A stretch of 64,000 nt of DNA. Origin: Adiantum capillus-veneris. Its lineage: Eukaryota; Streptophyta; Polypodiopsida; Polypodiales; Pteridaceae. Made by a program: the position numbers and the translations under genes. Below are positions 19,320-29,959 of this stretch, in pieces. The stretch covers positions 10,988,001-11,052,000 of the forward strand of contig CM043967.1 of NCBI GenBank assembly GCA_014529385.2. The letters run 5' to 3'. The first letter of the stretch is position 1. The number at the start of each line of letters is the position of its first letter. A model generated the notes under the pieces. The model was not told the origin of the DNA. It worked only from the letters and a program-made list of their open reading frames with translations, and ran no database searches.

Positions 19320-19676
19320 GAAACCCTGAAATCCTCAAATATTTTTAGAAGGTGAGTTTGGAGCACTCACAGTAACTTCCAGAATAGTTGCATAAAAAAG
19401 GTGTTGAGACTGTGAATACCCTTTGGTAATTTGCACATGCTCAAGCATCCACTCATCCACTTGATGATCCCTAGGTGGCTTGAGACAATATGAGGGATAT
19501 ATAGTGTCTAGATTGGACCTCACATCAAATTTATGTCATACAATGAGCACCTTACAAAAGGGTAGTACTTCAGTGTTCGGGAAAAGCGTGTCTAATCTTA
19601 GCCTTGAGCTTGCTAGAGGACTCCCCCTAGGCCCTCTAATGGCGCTTTGGGAGGGTCTCTAAATTCCCATGGAGGT
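19320..19676. other. Unassigned spacer between two LTRs
   Basis: About 360 bp without recognisable repeat or protein homology. A 62-residue minus-strand frame at 19335-19523 (MRSNLDTIYPSYCLKPP...) has no recognisable motif. Confidence 0.4.
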
Positions 19677-20367
19677 TGAAACTGGCCCGTAGGGCAGTAG
19701 ACTTTGGCTTTTACCCGATAACATGACTTTAACTTTACGACACAAAGGAACTTCACGAATAAGCCTGTGATTGGAATTCAACACTTCAAGACAAACCACA
19801 GCCTGATAGCTAGAGCACTACCAGCAGACAACGACACCCTGTTGGCCCCAAAGACTGGCGCTTATTACACTTGAGAAAAACTTGTAAACTTCTACAAGCT
19901 GTCCCGCTTTTATCGGGCTGAAATTCACCTACGCACTAGGAACACACATCTAGCACATGTACCAATTGGCAGTCACATCACACGACATCACTTGACATCA
20001 CACGATATCACATGACAAATCACATTCAACATTCATTTGGATCTTAGACCATGATTTATCGACAATGCAGTTAGCAATCGCATCTAGATCCACTCAGGAC
20101 CTCATAGATGCCCGATTGACTAACCCCTATTGCAACCATGTCTATTCGAGATCATTCAGACCAAAATACTGCAGCCATTTCGTCTATCAGTTCCTGCACT
20201 TAAAAACAAGTCAAGAACAAATCAGTTTCATATTTTTCCGGAATTCCATTTCATAAAGTCATACAACAGAATACTGTCAGCTCTTAGTATCCCTGAAGCT
20301 CAAAGAGACATCCGTGACTCTAGTATTCTAAAAATCAAGGCATCCGTTGACAAAGGAGCAGAGTAAC
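19677..20367 (-). repeat. LTR at the 3' end of the minus-strand chromovirus mosaic
   Basis: Minus orientation. The purine tract at 20368-20376 (AAGAGGGGA) precedes it, and it ends ...GGGCCAGTTTCA at 19677. It contains the shared R/U5 block (GCGCCAGTCTTTGGGGCC, GGGTAAAAGCCAAAGTCTAC) and several CACATGACATCA-like repeats near 19970-20020. Its sequence differs from the LTR on the other side of the mosaic (25111-27148), so the two ends probably come from different elements. Confidence 0.65.
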
Positions 20368-20436
20368 TCCCCTCTTGTGCAACCCACTGCACCAGATCTC
20401 CGGCCAAGCTGAATTCGGGGTTCCATTTGGAGTAGA

Positions 20437-20712
20437 CTATGCTAAACCAAAAGCTTCAAGGTAAAGGTTCATAATGTGAGGAGTATCTGCTAGGTCCTCC
20501 TCCTCCATCCACTTCGCATCCAATGCAAGATAGTTCTTGATTTTAACCAAGAACCGCCTTCTTACTTTACCCTTATTCTTTATGTCCTTATGTGCCAAAA
20601 TCTGTTCAGGAACAAGGATCTCCTTGTTTTCTTCCACTTCGGGTTGCTCATCAGGCTTCCCATCTTCGGGCACATCACCTTTAAAAGGTTTCAAGAGACA
20701 CATGAAATGCAT
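20437..20712 (-). pseudogene. Chromodomain, downstream copy
   Basis: Ends a gypsy polyprotein: LKPFKGDVPEDG, EQILAHKDIKNKGKVRRRFL, VKIKNYLALDAKWMEEEDL, then PHIMNLYLEAFGLA and a stop. It matches the chromovirus chromodomain pattern and the B copy. It is separated from its integrase by the tandem duplication, so it cannot be translated as part of the enzyme. Confidence 0.8.
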
Positions 20713-21353
20713 TGTGAATCCTCAAGTGTTTGGCAGTTTCAGTCGGAAGGAGACATCATTGATCTTGTCGGAGATCTGGAAAGGTCCGTAGTATCTTATA
20801 CTAAGCTTTGGAAAAAGCCTCTCCTTTCCTTCTTCTTTCTCAGGCATGCCTTCTCAAAACGTAAGAGCACCCAATCATCCTCCAATTTCAAATCGCGACG
20901 ATGGCGATCCGTTGCCTTTTTCTGTCTTTCCTGAGATTTCTGCAAAGCCTCGTGGACTTAGACCATGATTAACCGGCAACGTATTTAGCAATCGCATCTA
21001 GATCCAGTCGGGAACTCACAGATGCCCGGTTAACTAATCCATATTGCAATTATGTCTATTGAGATTTATGAGACCGAAATGCTGCAGTCATTTCGTCTAT
21101 CAGTTCCTGCACTTAAACAAGTCAAGTACAAATCAATCAGTATCTTTTTCATTATTGGGAATTTGAGCTCATAAAGTCATATAGCAGAATACTGTCAGCC
21201 AAGCAGTATTCCTGACACTCAAACAGACATCAGTGACTCTATATCAAAAAAATCGGGGCAATCTGTTGACAAAGGAGCGAAGTGACTCCCCTCTTGTGCA
21301 AACCGGCTGCACTAGATTCGCCCATGTTGAAATCAGGGTTCTATCGGAGTAGA

Positions 21354-21620
21354 CTATGCTAAACCGAATGCTTCAAGGTAAAGTTCCACAATCTTAGAAG
21401 TATCTGCTAGGTCCTCCTCCTCCATGCACTTCGCATCCAATAAGGGATAGTTCTTGAATTTAACCAAGAACCGCCTCATCACTTTACCTTTAATCTTTCT
21501 ATCTTTATGTGCCAATATCTGTTCTGGAACGAGCATCTCCTCGCTTTCCTCCACTTTGGGATGTTCATCTGGCTCCCCATCATTGGGCACATTGGCTTTA
21601 AAAGGCTTCAAGAGACTCAC
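21354..21620 (-). pseudogene. Chromodomain, upstream copy
   Basis: Second copy: KPFKANVPNDGEPDEHPKVE, EQILAHKDRKIKGKVMRRFL, VKFKNYPLLDAKCMEEEDL, LYLEAFGLA. The W of the W-M-E-E motif is C. It lies in the expected order after the integrase at 21630-22575, so this is the original C-terminus of that polyprotein. Confidence 0.8.
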
Positions 21621-21629
21621 ATGAAAAGC

Positions 21630-22575
21630 ATTGTGAAATTCTCCAAGTATCGGGCAAGTTTAGTCTAAAGGAGACATCATTTATCTTTTCTTTTATTTGG
21701 AAAGGTCCATAGTATGTCATGCTAAGCTTTGGAAAAAGCCGCTCCTTTTCGTTTTCTTTCTCAGGCATGCCTTCTCAAAACGCAAGAGCATCCAATCGTC
21801 CTCCGTTAATTTCAAATCGCAACGATGTCAATTTGATGCCTTGTGTTTTTCGTGAGATTTCTCTAAAGCCTCCCGGACCTTGGCAAAAGCAGTGTCCAAG
21901 TCCCTCGTGTACTGGTCGGCTTCAAAAATCTTATCTTTCGTGCTTAGGAAGGGTGTAACCTTCGTAGCACCTTCAATAATCTCAAATGGCGCCTTCCCCG
22001 TCGAAGAGTGGATCGTGTTATTGTAGGCAAATTACACCAAGGGCAAAAACTTTTCCCATTGAGTCTTCTGATCATAAATGTAAGACTTCAATAAATTTGA
22101 CTGCATTTGCAATCTCAGATTGCCCATTTGTCTACGGGTGGAAAGATGACGAGAACTACAACCGTGTGCCAATGTTGTCCCAAATAGCCTTCCAAAACAA
22201 ACTCGTGAATTGAGGATCTTTATTAGAGACTATTGTCTTCGGCATGCCATGTAATGTGAATATCTGGGCAATGAACAGTCTCGCTAAATGATCCAACTTG
22301 ACTGTTTTCTTTACTGGAATGAAATGAGCTTGCTTGCTAAATTTGTCAATAACAATCCAGATACCATCATGCCCACTCCGTGTCTTCGAGAGATCAAAAA
22401 TGAAATCCATAGCAATACTTTTCCAGGGGTGGGTGGAAATGGGTAAAGGTTGTAACAATCTTTGTGCTTTTTGCCTGTCAAACTTGACCTTCTGGCATAC
22501 CAAGCAACTGCACACAAAATCGTCCACGTCCTTCTTGAGTCTTGGCCAAAAGAAGTATTGCTCCACACCTTTCAA
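21630..22575 (-). pseudogene. Integrase of the minus-strand chromovirus
   Basis: 22156-22575 encodes VEQYFFWPRLKKDVDDFVCS followed by CLVCQ (the C-x2-C end of the zinc-binding domain), SIAMDFIFDLSKTRSGHDGI (first catalytic Asp), and KTIVSNKDPQFTSLFW (second Asp; the usual S-D-R-D is S-N-K-D). The upstream His pair (TGHHGI) lies at about 22583-22600. Below 22156 broken frames encode QWEKFLPLV and AYNNTIHSSTGKAPFEIIEG. The chromodomain follows at 21620. Confidence 0.85.
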
Positions 22576-22582
22576 GGTGGTA

Positions 22583-23110
22583 TCAAATGCCGTGGTGACC
22601 CGTAAATGGTGGACAGTGGCATTCGGTTAGAACCTTTTCCCTCGACGGCTGTGTAACCCACAACATCGTTTTCTTCATCAAGTAGCCATTCCAAATGGAA
22701 TATCCCGCTACTACCTCTCCATTCTGTATTCGATTGAATACATTTGAAAAATCTGGATCTGTGGCGTACTGATCGACCATATCCTTGAAGCTTCTATGGT
22801 GTATCACGGAAATAGCCAGGACCAACGACTTCCGGGACAAAGCATCTGCCACCAAGTTCGTCTGTCCCTGCACATGGACAATCTGGAAGTGAAACTGTGA
22901 CAAGATGTTAGCCCACCACATCTGCTTTTTCGATAGCTGTTTCTGTGACAAGAAGTAGCGTAAACTCTAATGATTAGTGAAGACCGTAAAATCGGCTCCA
23001 AGTAGGTAATGTCACCACTGAGTAAGAGCATGGATAACTGCCAAAAGCTCTTTCTCATAAATCTATGCTGTCAATTCCGGCCTTGAAAACAATCGGCTCT
23101 CATAGGCAAT
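22583..23110 (-). pseudogene. RNase H of the minus-strand chromovirus
   Basis: Broken frames: EVCCDACDRSQGAVLMQEGH, then YEKELLAVIHAL, LRYFLSQKQLSKKQMWWANI, and QIVHVQGQTNLVADALSRK (the conserved N-x-V-A-D-A-L-S-R end). A linker (VIHHRSFKDMVDQYATDPDF, GYSIWNGYLMKK) leads to integrase. RNase H would degrade the RNA of the RNA-DNA hybrid during reverse transcription. Stops and frame changes make it inactive. Confidence 0.85.
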
Positions 23111-23587
23111 GACATGGCCTTCTTGCATTAAGACGGCACCCTGACTACGATCACAAGCATCACAACATACTTCGAATGACTTTTGCAAATTCGGCAAAGT
23201 CAAAACTGGTCCCGCAGTCAGTTTCTCTTTCAAAGTCTGAAAGGCAGTCACCTCTGTGGGTTCCCACGAGAAAGGGACTCCTTTCTGTGTCAAGATATGC
23301 AAAGGGGAAGCAACATCTGCAAATTTTCTAATGAACCGTCGGTAGTAAGAACATAAGCCCAAGAAGCTTCTAACTTCACGGATATTCTTCAAATCGGGCC
23401 AATCACGTATAGTCTCAATCTTGGCCAGGTCCATTTGTACTCTTGCTGCTGAGACGATGTGTCCCAGAAAGTGTATCTCCGGTAAGAAAAATTTACTCTT
23501 CTTGGCATTGATCACCAACTTGTGATCTCGCAATGCTTGAAAGACTTGTATGATGTCTATGTGCAATGATCGGTGTAATGGAAACAT
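23063..23587 (-). pseudogene. RT thumb/connection of the minus-strand chromovirus (catalytic core deleted)
   Basis: Starts inside RT at IIQVFQALRDHKLVINAKKS, continues with KFFLPEIHFLGHIVS, REVRSFLGLCSYYRRFI, ASPLHILTQKGVPFSWE, and reaches the RNase H start. The fingers and palm with Y-x-D-D, and the whole protease, are missing: at about 23590-23665 the sequence jumps to gag-side sequence. This is a large internal deletion or the joint of two elements. Confidence 0.85.
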
Positions 23588-23879
23588 CCCGTTCGGGTGC
23601 CGCTGGACCTGCCTACGCCTGTGGCCTCAGCCTGTTGGGCGTAATTCCAAGTCGGGCCGCCAATTCAAGTAGTTGGCCTTGGCTCCTCTATCAAAGAAAA
23701 TGAGGGCTTTCTGATCTCACTTTGCCCTAAGTGCGGCAAAGTTTTGTACTTTCGTTCATTTGATTCGGTTCGGGCCCCACGCAATGTGGTACCAATTCTG
23801 CTTTCATCTGCCTTTTCTGCCACATTCCTGTGCTGCTCTAGAACTCTCTGGCCTGTCTTCAGTCTATTCTTGTTGTGCC

Positions 23880-24914
23880 TTTTGGGGGCACTTTGCGGAG
23901 ATCTGTCCAAATTCCCCGCAACCAAAACACTTCCTCTCTTTGAGATAGATAGCCCTGTCTCTAAGAGTCTATCGAGGACGTGTATCTTTCTTTTCTTTGT
24001 CTTGGGAACTCTTTCTCTTTCTACTTTTTTTGTGAGAGGTCTTTTGGGTTCTCTGAGTTAAGATCTCATCATTGGGGTAAGTCAAATTTCCGGAATGTAT
24101 CGCAGAATCCCGTTTCGCATGACCCATCAGTTTTTGAATAGAATTCGACTTTTGTATCAAGCAGTAGTCTCAGATCTTTGTAGGAAGTCCGCAGCAAAAC
24201 TGCTCAATCTGTTCCTTAAAAGAGACTTTCTTAAATGAAGGGGTTGGTAGAAAAAAGTTCCAAAATCTCTCGCAATAAGCATCCAAAGAATCTCCCTTGG
24301 TCATCCCAAGATGATTCCAAGCGGCTCGTATATCTCGTTCATACTCCCGAGTCAGCCAAGAAGAAAATTTTGAATTTTCAACCATTTAATTGGAGCTTCC
24401 TTCCTCAGAAGAAGAGTGGACCACCATGTTCGAGCATCTAGGAACCCTGAAAAGGATTTAAATCGACTGTCCATTTTCTTTAAATTCTCTTGTTTTCTTG
24501 CTCTTGTCTTCGAGGAAGTCATATTGGTTGGCTCTATAGGAGTGCTTCTTTTCAAGAGTGCTTGTCCATGTCTTTCCGCGAGTACAGGTTCCGCTTTTCT
24601 GCACTCGTCTGTCTTTTCAGCTTTCCTCCCTACCTGAGAGGAGAAGTGATGGCCACACGCCATCTTGAGTAAATCTTATCAATAGGGTAATTCTTCAGGT
24701 GTTTCGCCAATCTCGGGTCCCTGGAGTACTTAATCAATTTGTCCACACATGCCAATATGTAGTTGACGTTTGTACTCCTTTCTGGCAAACTTGACCGAAT
24801 TTTTTTTGCCCAAATCTTCATTTTTTTCTTTAGTTCCCACGCCAAATTTTTCAACTTTTCTTTGCGTTCCCACTGAGAGGTGTCATCTCTGTCAGATTCT
24901 TCCCGAGAACCCAT
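23880..24914 (-). pseudogene. gag of the minus-strand chromovirus
   Basis: Pieces from N- to C-terminus: a charged helical start (24630-24914, KLKNLAWELKKKMKIWAKKI), ARTWWSTLLLRKEAPIKWLK (24352-24663), the capsid core DSLDAYCERFW and SFKKVSFKEQIEQFCCGLP (24170-24385), a basic Lys/Arg/Ser tail (KKSRKRKSSQDKEKK), and a zinc knuckle CFGCGEFGQISAKC at about 23888-23930. The knuckle keeps C-x2-C...C but the His is Gln. Frames change between pieces. Confidence 0.8.
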
Positions 24915-25095
24915 GTGTAATTACGACTTTATGCCCTGTAAGACAGAGCGATGAAGACGGGAGCGCGCCCGATGCGTGATGTGTGAAGGGTGGGAGTAGC
25001 TAATCAGTCCGGGATGAGGGCAGGCAGATTCTTTCCCAAAAGCTGTGTGCACTGCAAAAAGGATCGGATCCTCCATAGATGAAGAATCTTTCTGT

Positions 25096-25109
25096 GCTCT
25101 GATACCACT
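25096..25109 (-). promoter_or_regulatory. Primer-binding site of minus-strand element H (Met-tRNA type)
   Basis: The minus strand reads TGGTATCAGAGCAC one base after an LTR ending TTTGTTACA at 25111. It marks the 5' end of the minus-strand element. Confidence 0.9.
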
Positions 25110-25110
25110 G

Positions 25111-27148
25111 TAACAAACTTGCACACCCCAAGTCAAGATTTTACCGTGACTGAAACCGGCCCGTGGGGCGGTAGGCGTTGGCTTTCACCCAAAATTCTTT
25201 ACTTTAGACACACACAGAGAGCACTTTAGAAAGGTAACCTGCGGCAGGAATTAACACTTAAGCACACACACGGCTCGGAGCCTAGAATGATCCGAGTAGA
25301 CGCAGACAACCTGTAGGCCCCAAAATTGGCGCCCCTCTCGGTATTTCTTTATTCTTTAGGAGGGTAAATTACAAAGAAGCGTCCTGGGAATCCTTTAATT
25401 GTATTGAGCTAGATACCACCTATTCTGGCAAAATTTCGGCAGCATAACAGCCCCAAAACTTGCCCAAGACTAACTCCCCTGTTGGAACTCGCTTCCACTG
25501 ACATAAACCCTCTGATTTCTGCCCAAAAACAGTAAATGGAGCATGCTGTATTTACTGGTTTTTGCCCTGTTTTCAGCCCTAAACAGTCCCTGAACTGCCC
25601 TCTAGCAGTGGGACAGTGTTCCCAATGGTTCTGGCGTCCGTATGGCTGAGAAACAGTCAAAATACAGCGCATAACCAGCGCTGAAATCGCATCTGTATGG
25701 TGAGGTTATCACCCTCACCGGTGCCTGCTTTTGGAGTAGCAGTTAGCTAATCCTCTTCCTGCTCAGAGAGGCTCTTGCCTCAACAAAAACGCATCTAACC
25801 ACACAACTGTACATGAGTCAAATGAAGAGCCCTCTTGTGGGGCATCACATTATTGCACTTAGGGAAGAGAGAGAGCAGTGTGAGGTGTGTAGGACATGAC
25901 TTCTTGCACCACACTGTACATGAGAGGGAAAGCTTGCAGTCAATAGCTCTCAACCTGTGGCAAGCTGCAAATGAAGCTCCTCTCAGCTTAAAATTCAGCG
26001 CCCATTTTTCTGCATGAGGCAAGTACACAGGAAGGTGCCACTTGGCACATTTACAACCATTTTTCCGTTTTGGGCTTCCCGCTTAAAAATCTCATGACTA
26101 GTTGCCTAGTTGACTTGGTAGTAGAGTTCTAAAATGTTCCCCTTGTCATTCTGGAGGTAATGACGCGAATAGATTTCGTGGCCCAAAATAGCAGTTTCTT
26201 AAATTTTAGGGGATGCTTCCGTTGGACTCCCACTGGTCATCTGACCATCTATCCCCATTGGGAAGACCGCATTAAAAAATGCAATGTGGCCCAACTGTAG
26301 GGTAATTTCCCTCGGTGACCCCACCCTGGCACTATGCCTTTATTGAGTTCACTTCCTATTATCCACCAACTTGCTAAGTGCGACGGGGGGACCTACATTA
26401 TCTTGTACTCAACCTAGACATCCTCTTACTATACGAATTCCAATGCCGATCAACTTCCTGTCTGTGGGTGAAACTACCGTTCACATTGGCCATACAATGT
26501 CCGACCATTTGCAACTTCAAAAAGAGTCTCTCAAAAATAAAACAAAAATCATTGGAAAGAAACCAATGACTAAGGTTAGCAGTTGCTATGTCCTCTTGAC
26601 ATAGTTAATAGTTGCCACGTCCTCGTAACAGCGACACAACAAAGATTCACTTCAAAACAATTCACACTTCACAATTAAGTCGAGACGGCACGGTGGAGTT
26701 CCGTGCCTAGAGATATTGGCCCCAAAGACTGGCGCCCCTTTCGGTATTTCTTTTTGTATTAATTTGTGTTCAAAGTGCAAGTGAATGGGTAGGTGCTCAC
26801 TCTCAGACTCTGCGTCCAGATGCTCTGAGAAGTGAGTCCTAGCCAACTTATTTATTGGTACAAGGGATGCCCAAAAGTAGAGCCCCAAAAGCATATAACT
26901 TGAAAAGCTTTCACCTCAAAAGCCAATATCCCAAAAGCAGCCAGCGTAATTTCTGGAAATCCGTACGCTCTGCCATGTCAGCAAGCCAACGCAAAAAGTG
27001 GGACTTTCGTACGGCCTGTCAACGGATTTTACGGAGCGTCCATACGATATTGCCACGTCAGCCTATCGCCGCGTTTTGCGGGCCTGTACTATGTGCCAGC
27101 CTGCGTGAGTGTGCTTGGGGGTGTGTTGCCACGTCACCAGTTTGTGTA
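25111..27148 (-). repeat. 5' LTR of minus-strand element H, interrupted
   Basis: Two pieces (26631 to about 27148, and 25111-25150) flank a solo LTR of type B. The larger piece has A-family-like features: GGCCCCAAAGACTGGCGCCCC-TTTCGGTATTTC, a TTATTTATTGG stretch and the TGGTGACGTGGCAAC region near the start. It ends TTTGTTACA next to the primer site. The right border is placed where A-family internal sequence begins. Confidence 0.7.
25151..26630 (-). repeat. Solo LTR of type B inside the H LTR
   Basis: 1480 bp in minus orientation from TGTTACGAGGACGTGG (right end) to GGGCCGGTTTCA (left end). Flanked by GTGAC (25146-25150) and GCGAC (26631-26635), a 5-bp target duplication with one change. 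It is colinear with the B LTR. Confidence 0.82.
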
Positions 27149-28500
27149 GTGAGAACTACTGTTTTGGTATTGTTTGAAAACCTTGAAACGATGCAGACGG
27201 GATGTCTGGGGAGCGTTTCGTGGTATGCTTGAAAACCTCGGAATGACGCAGACGGGATGCTTGGGGAGCATTTTGTTGTATGCTACAAAACCTCCGAATG
27301 ACGCAGACGGAATGTCTGGGGAGCGTTTGGTTGTATGCTTGAACCTCCAAGCGACGCAGGCTGCGGTCTGGGGAGCGTTTGGTTGTACCAATCCTCTGAA
27401 CTCATGCCCTATACCTTTTAGGTTATTTGCGGGTGGAGTGACGAGGTAGTCGTTGAGTAGCTTCATACCGTAGACCGTTTGTCTCGAGGGAGTGCTCAGT
27501 GGCGTTGTTTGTTGTGTCTGTAACATACATATGTGAGCATATGTGTTGCATTGTGATGTGCCAACCACTGAATATTCCTAATTGGATGAGATCGCCTGGG
27601 TATGTAATTCTAGTGCATCAAGACACGCGTGGAAGATCAGTGCGGTCTGGGTGTGATGGCTAATTTTACTATGCCGGAATATCAAGAGTTCCGATCTGGA
27701 CGAAAGGAGAAGCCAACTCCTTAACAGAAAAACTAGCAAAATGATTTGTCCCTCGAAATGATCCTCTTTTTTTTTTTTTTTGAGCTAACCTGAGTTGTTT
27801 TGTAGATATGCTGTAATCGCGGACGATTACTTTCTTTCAAGTAGAGGGGATGTCACAAATTGCTGATGTGTCAAGTCACTGAAGAGCAGAGCCAACCTTC
27901 AGATCACGGCCAAGGGGCCTAAACCCTAAGAAGAAAAAGCAACAGCAAAAGAAGAAGTCCTACCAACTTATGGGACCCCGTCCGATGGGGCCCAAGTGAC
28001 ATAAAGGAATTAAAATAAAGCAGGACCCACAAAAAAAAAAAAAAACTTGCGCAAAAATTGATGACGTGGCAATTGTACGGACAGTCTGGATTTTGCGTTG
28101 ACTGTTGACGTGGCAGCCTGTACGGATTTCTGCGTTAACAGCCTGTACGGATTTCCGTGATTTGCGTTGATTGATTTTCAGCACCAGCATTTGGGCCAGT
28201 TGCTTTTGAGTTTGAAGCTTTTCACTGTAACTGCTTTTGGCCCTAGGGCCTTTAAATATGAGGCTAGGGCTCATTCTTCGGCACTCTTCTGAGAGAAGGT
28301 GCAAAGCGTGGGTTACTGGCTTGTACTGTGTTGATGCAATATAAAGAAATACCAAAAGGGGCGCCAAGGTTTGGAGCCAATACTCTCTGGGGTGGAATTC
28401 CGCCACTTTGTGTCGCGTGTTCTCTCTCTTTTAGTTCAATTGTTATTGAAGTGCTAAAAGTCTTGTTCATTTCTATTGGCACGTGGTGCGTCTTGTGACA
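27148..28500 (+). mobile_element. Second A-family element, 5' truncated
   Basis: Shares A internal sequence from AGTGAGAA-TACTGTTTTGGTATT. It has four GACGCAGACGG-ATG-CTGGGGAGCGTTT repeats (about 27160-27395), one CTCC...GGTTAT hairpin unit, an AAGGAGAAGCCAACTCCTT unit (about 27703), a purine tract (GTAGAGGGGA, 27841-27850) and a 3' LTR (27851-28500, TGTCACAAAT...CTTGTGACA). Its 5' half was lost where element H lies. It is followed by LINE-1 sequence, so it too inserted in a LINE-1 copy. No coding frame is recognisable. Confidence 0.85.
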
Positions 28501-29616
28501 ATCCATATACTAGGGACATGAGATAAACCCATCATCTGTTGTCCGGAGAAGTTGGTCTTGATAAGAAGCCATCTTCGTCCCCAACTCATGTGATGGAGAC
28601 AGCCAAGTCTTCTTATTATCTCCCACCGACTAGTTGTTGCGATGACTCAAGCGCTAGTTGTGCATATCTATTTCGTGGTAGCTCCTATGTGCTATGAATG
28701 AAAGACACCGACCTAGCAAGAGCCTCCACTACAATTGTTGGTGCGTTCATCTCAACTCTGATAATCTCATGTGGCATGAGGCTTTCACCCATATCAACCT
28801 GGAGATCATGGATAGAAGTGGTCTCTCCATGGATCTCCATCCTTCATACGTGCGTCCTGATCTACTATGATGGTTTAGTCTAGGCTCCCATATTTGTACT
28901 CCATAAAGCATGGTGGAAGTGACCAATGTGTCAGATAGCCACATCTTAGTGCGTGGCTCCTGAAATTGCACATGTGAACATATCCTCTCTAAATAGGTCC
29001 ACTAAATACAACACCAAGATATGTATAAGAGTTTACACACTCTACTATCTTCTATCCATATGTAAAAATCGACGCAGTTAAATTTCGAGCGCTAGTGCCT
29101 ACGTGGCACTAGTGAAAAGGGTTGATTTAGTTGATCTTGAAATTTTAAACGGCGAGTGCTTATGCCACATAGGCAGAAGCGCTCAAAATTTATTATCGCC
29201 CTGTAAAAATAGGTGCTGATCTCCTGACCCATTGTGTTGTAGTATTGAATACCATCACCTTGGTTTTGTCAAGGTTGATGGAGACCCCACTGTCATGTGC
29301 ATAAGCATTTAAGGCATCTAGATGTCTCTGCATACCCTTTGGAGAGTTTGAAATAAGCACAATATTATTAGCATAAAACATTAGAGATATCCATGAAACT
29401 GACAATTGTGCTCCTCTATCCCCTGCAATCTCAATGATAGTTAGCAATCTCATCAATATACAATCCAAACAAAGTCGAAGAAAGTGGGAATCCTTGCTTC
29501 ACCCAATGGTAGAGTGAACAAGGTCTGAAATCCTTGTGTTGTCTGTTCTCTCCCTACGATTGTCTCGTATAGTGCCATGATACCCCATACAAGCTCCTGT
29601 GGGGACTCCCAAGTCA
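28501..29616 (-). pseudogene. Second LINE-1 copy, RT and C-terminal part
   Basis: Colinear with 500-1498 and part of 4455-5099. On the minus strand: QTTQGFQTLFTLPLGE-type motif B region (29453-29710), FYANNIVLISNSPKGMQRHL followed by DALNAYAHDSGVSINLDKTK (29193-29468), and FQEPRTKMWLSDTLVTSTML with YGVQIWEP (28747-28971). The catalytic Y-x-D-D is YANN. A MITE (29070-29201) and frame shifts interrupt it. The left end is cut by an A-family 3' LTR, the right end by an A-family LTR fragment. Confidence 0.85.
29070..29201. mobile_element. 132-bp MITE with 9-bp target duplication
   Basis: Imperfect terminal inverted repeats of about 39 bp (GAGCGCT-x3-GCCTA-GTGGCA core on both sides) are flanked by the direct repeat TGTAAAAAT at 29061-29069 and 29202-29210. 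The size and the 9-bp duplication fit a Mutator-type MITE. No coding capacity. Confidence 0.82.
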
Positions 29617-29785
29617 TGTTATCACAAGATGGGCACCACTTGCCAACGGAAAATAACAGACTGAGCAACTTTAAGCACTTTGAATAGCAACTAGACAGAA
29701 AGAGATGCAAGACACGAGCAGGAGTGGCGGAGTTCTAACCCAAGAGAGCACTGGCCCCAAACGTTGGTGCCCCTTTCCCACAAGA
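29617..29785 (-). repeat. A-family LTR fragment
   Basis: The LTR 3' end is inverted here (TGTTATCACAAG...GGCACCACTTGCCA, ...TGGCGGAGTTC, GGCCCCAAACGTTGGTGCCCC). It stops at the R/U5 box; the U3 part is missing. From 29786 to about 29960 unassigned sequence includes a run of 13 G at 29922-29934. Confidence 0.7.
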
Positions 29786-29959
29786 AGATCCAAAAAAAGC
29801 GCCCGTGGGGCTACAATCTCTCCCGGGGTAGGGAGTAAGAAAAGTGAGGGACAGCCAGGGAGACTCTCCCTGGGTGCGGGGATATACAACAGTTGAAGTA
29901 GAGCTACATCATATAATTGGCGGGGGGGGGGGGGAAGCCATACAGGTGGCGTGTAATGC

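Larger units (their letters stand above)
20043..21878 (-). repeat. 914-bp tandem duplication of the chromovirus 3' end
   Basis: Two diverged direct copies begin CTTAGACCATGATT at 20043 and 20957. Each contains the LTR start, purine tract, chromodomain and adjacent pol C-terminus. The element therefore carries two chromodomain ends in a row. Many substitutions separate the copies, so the event is old. Confidence 0.85.
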
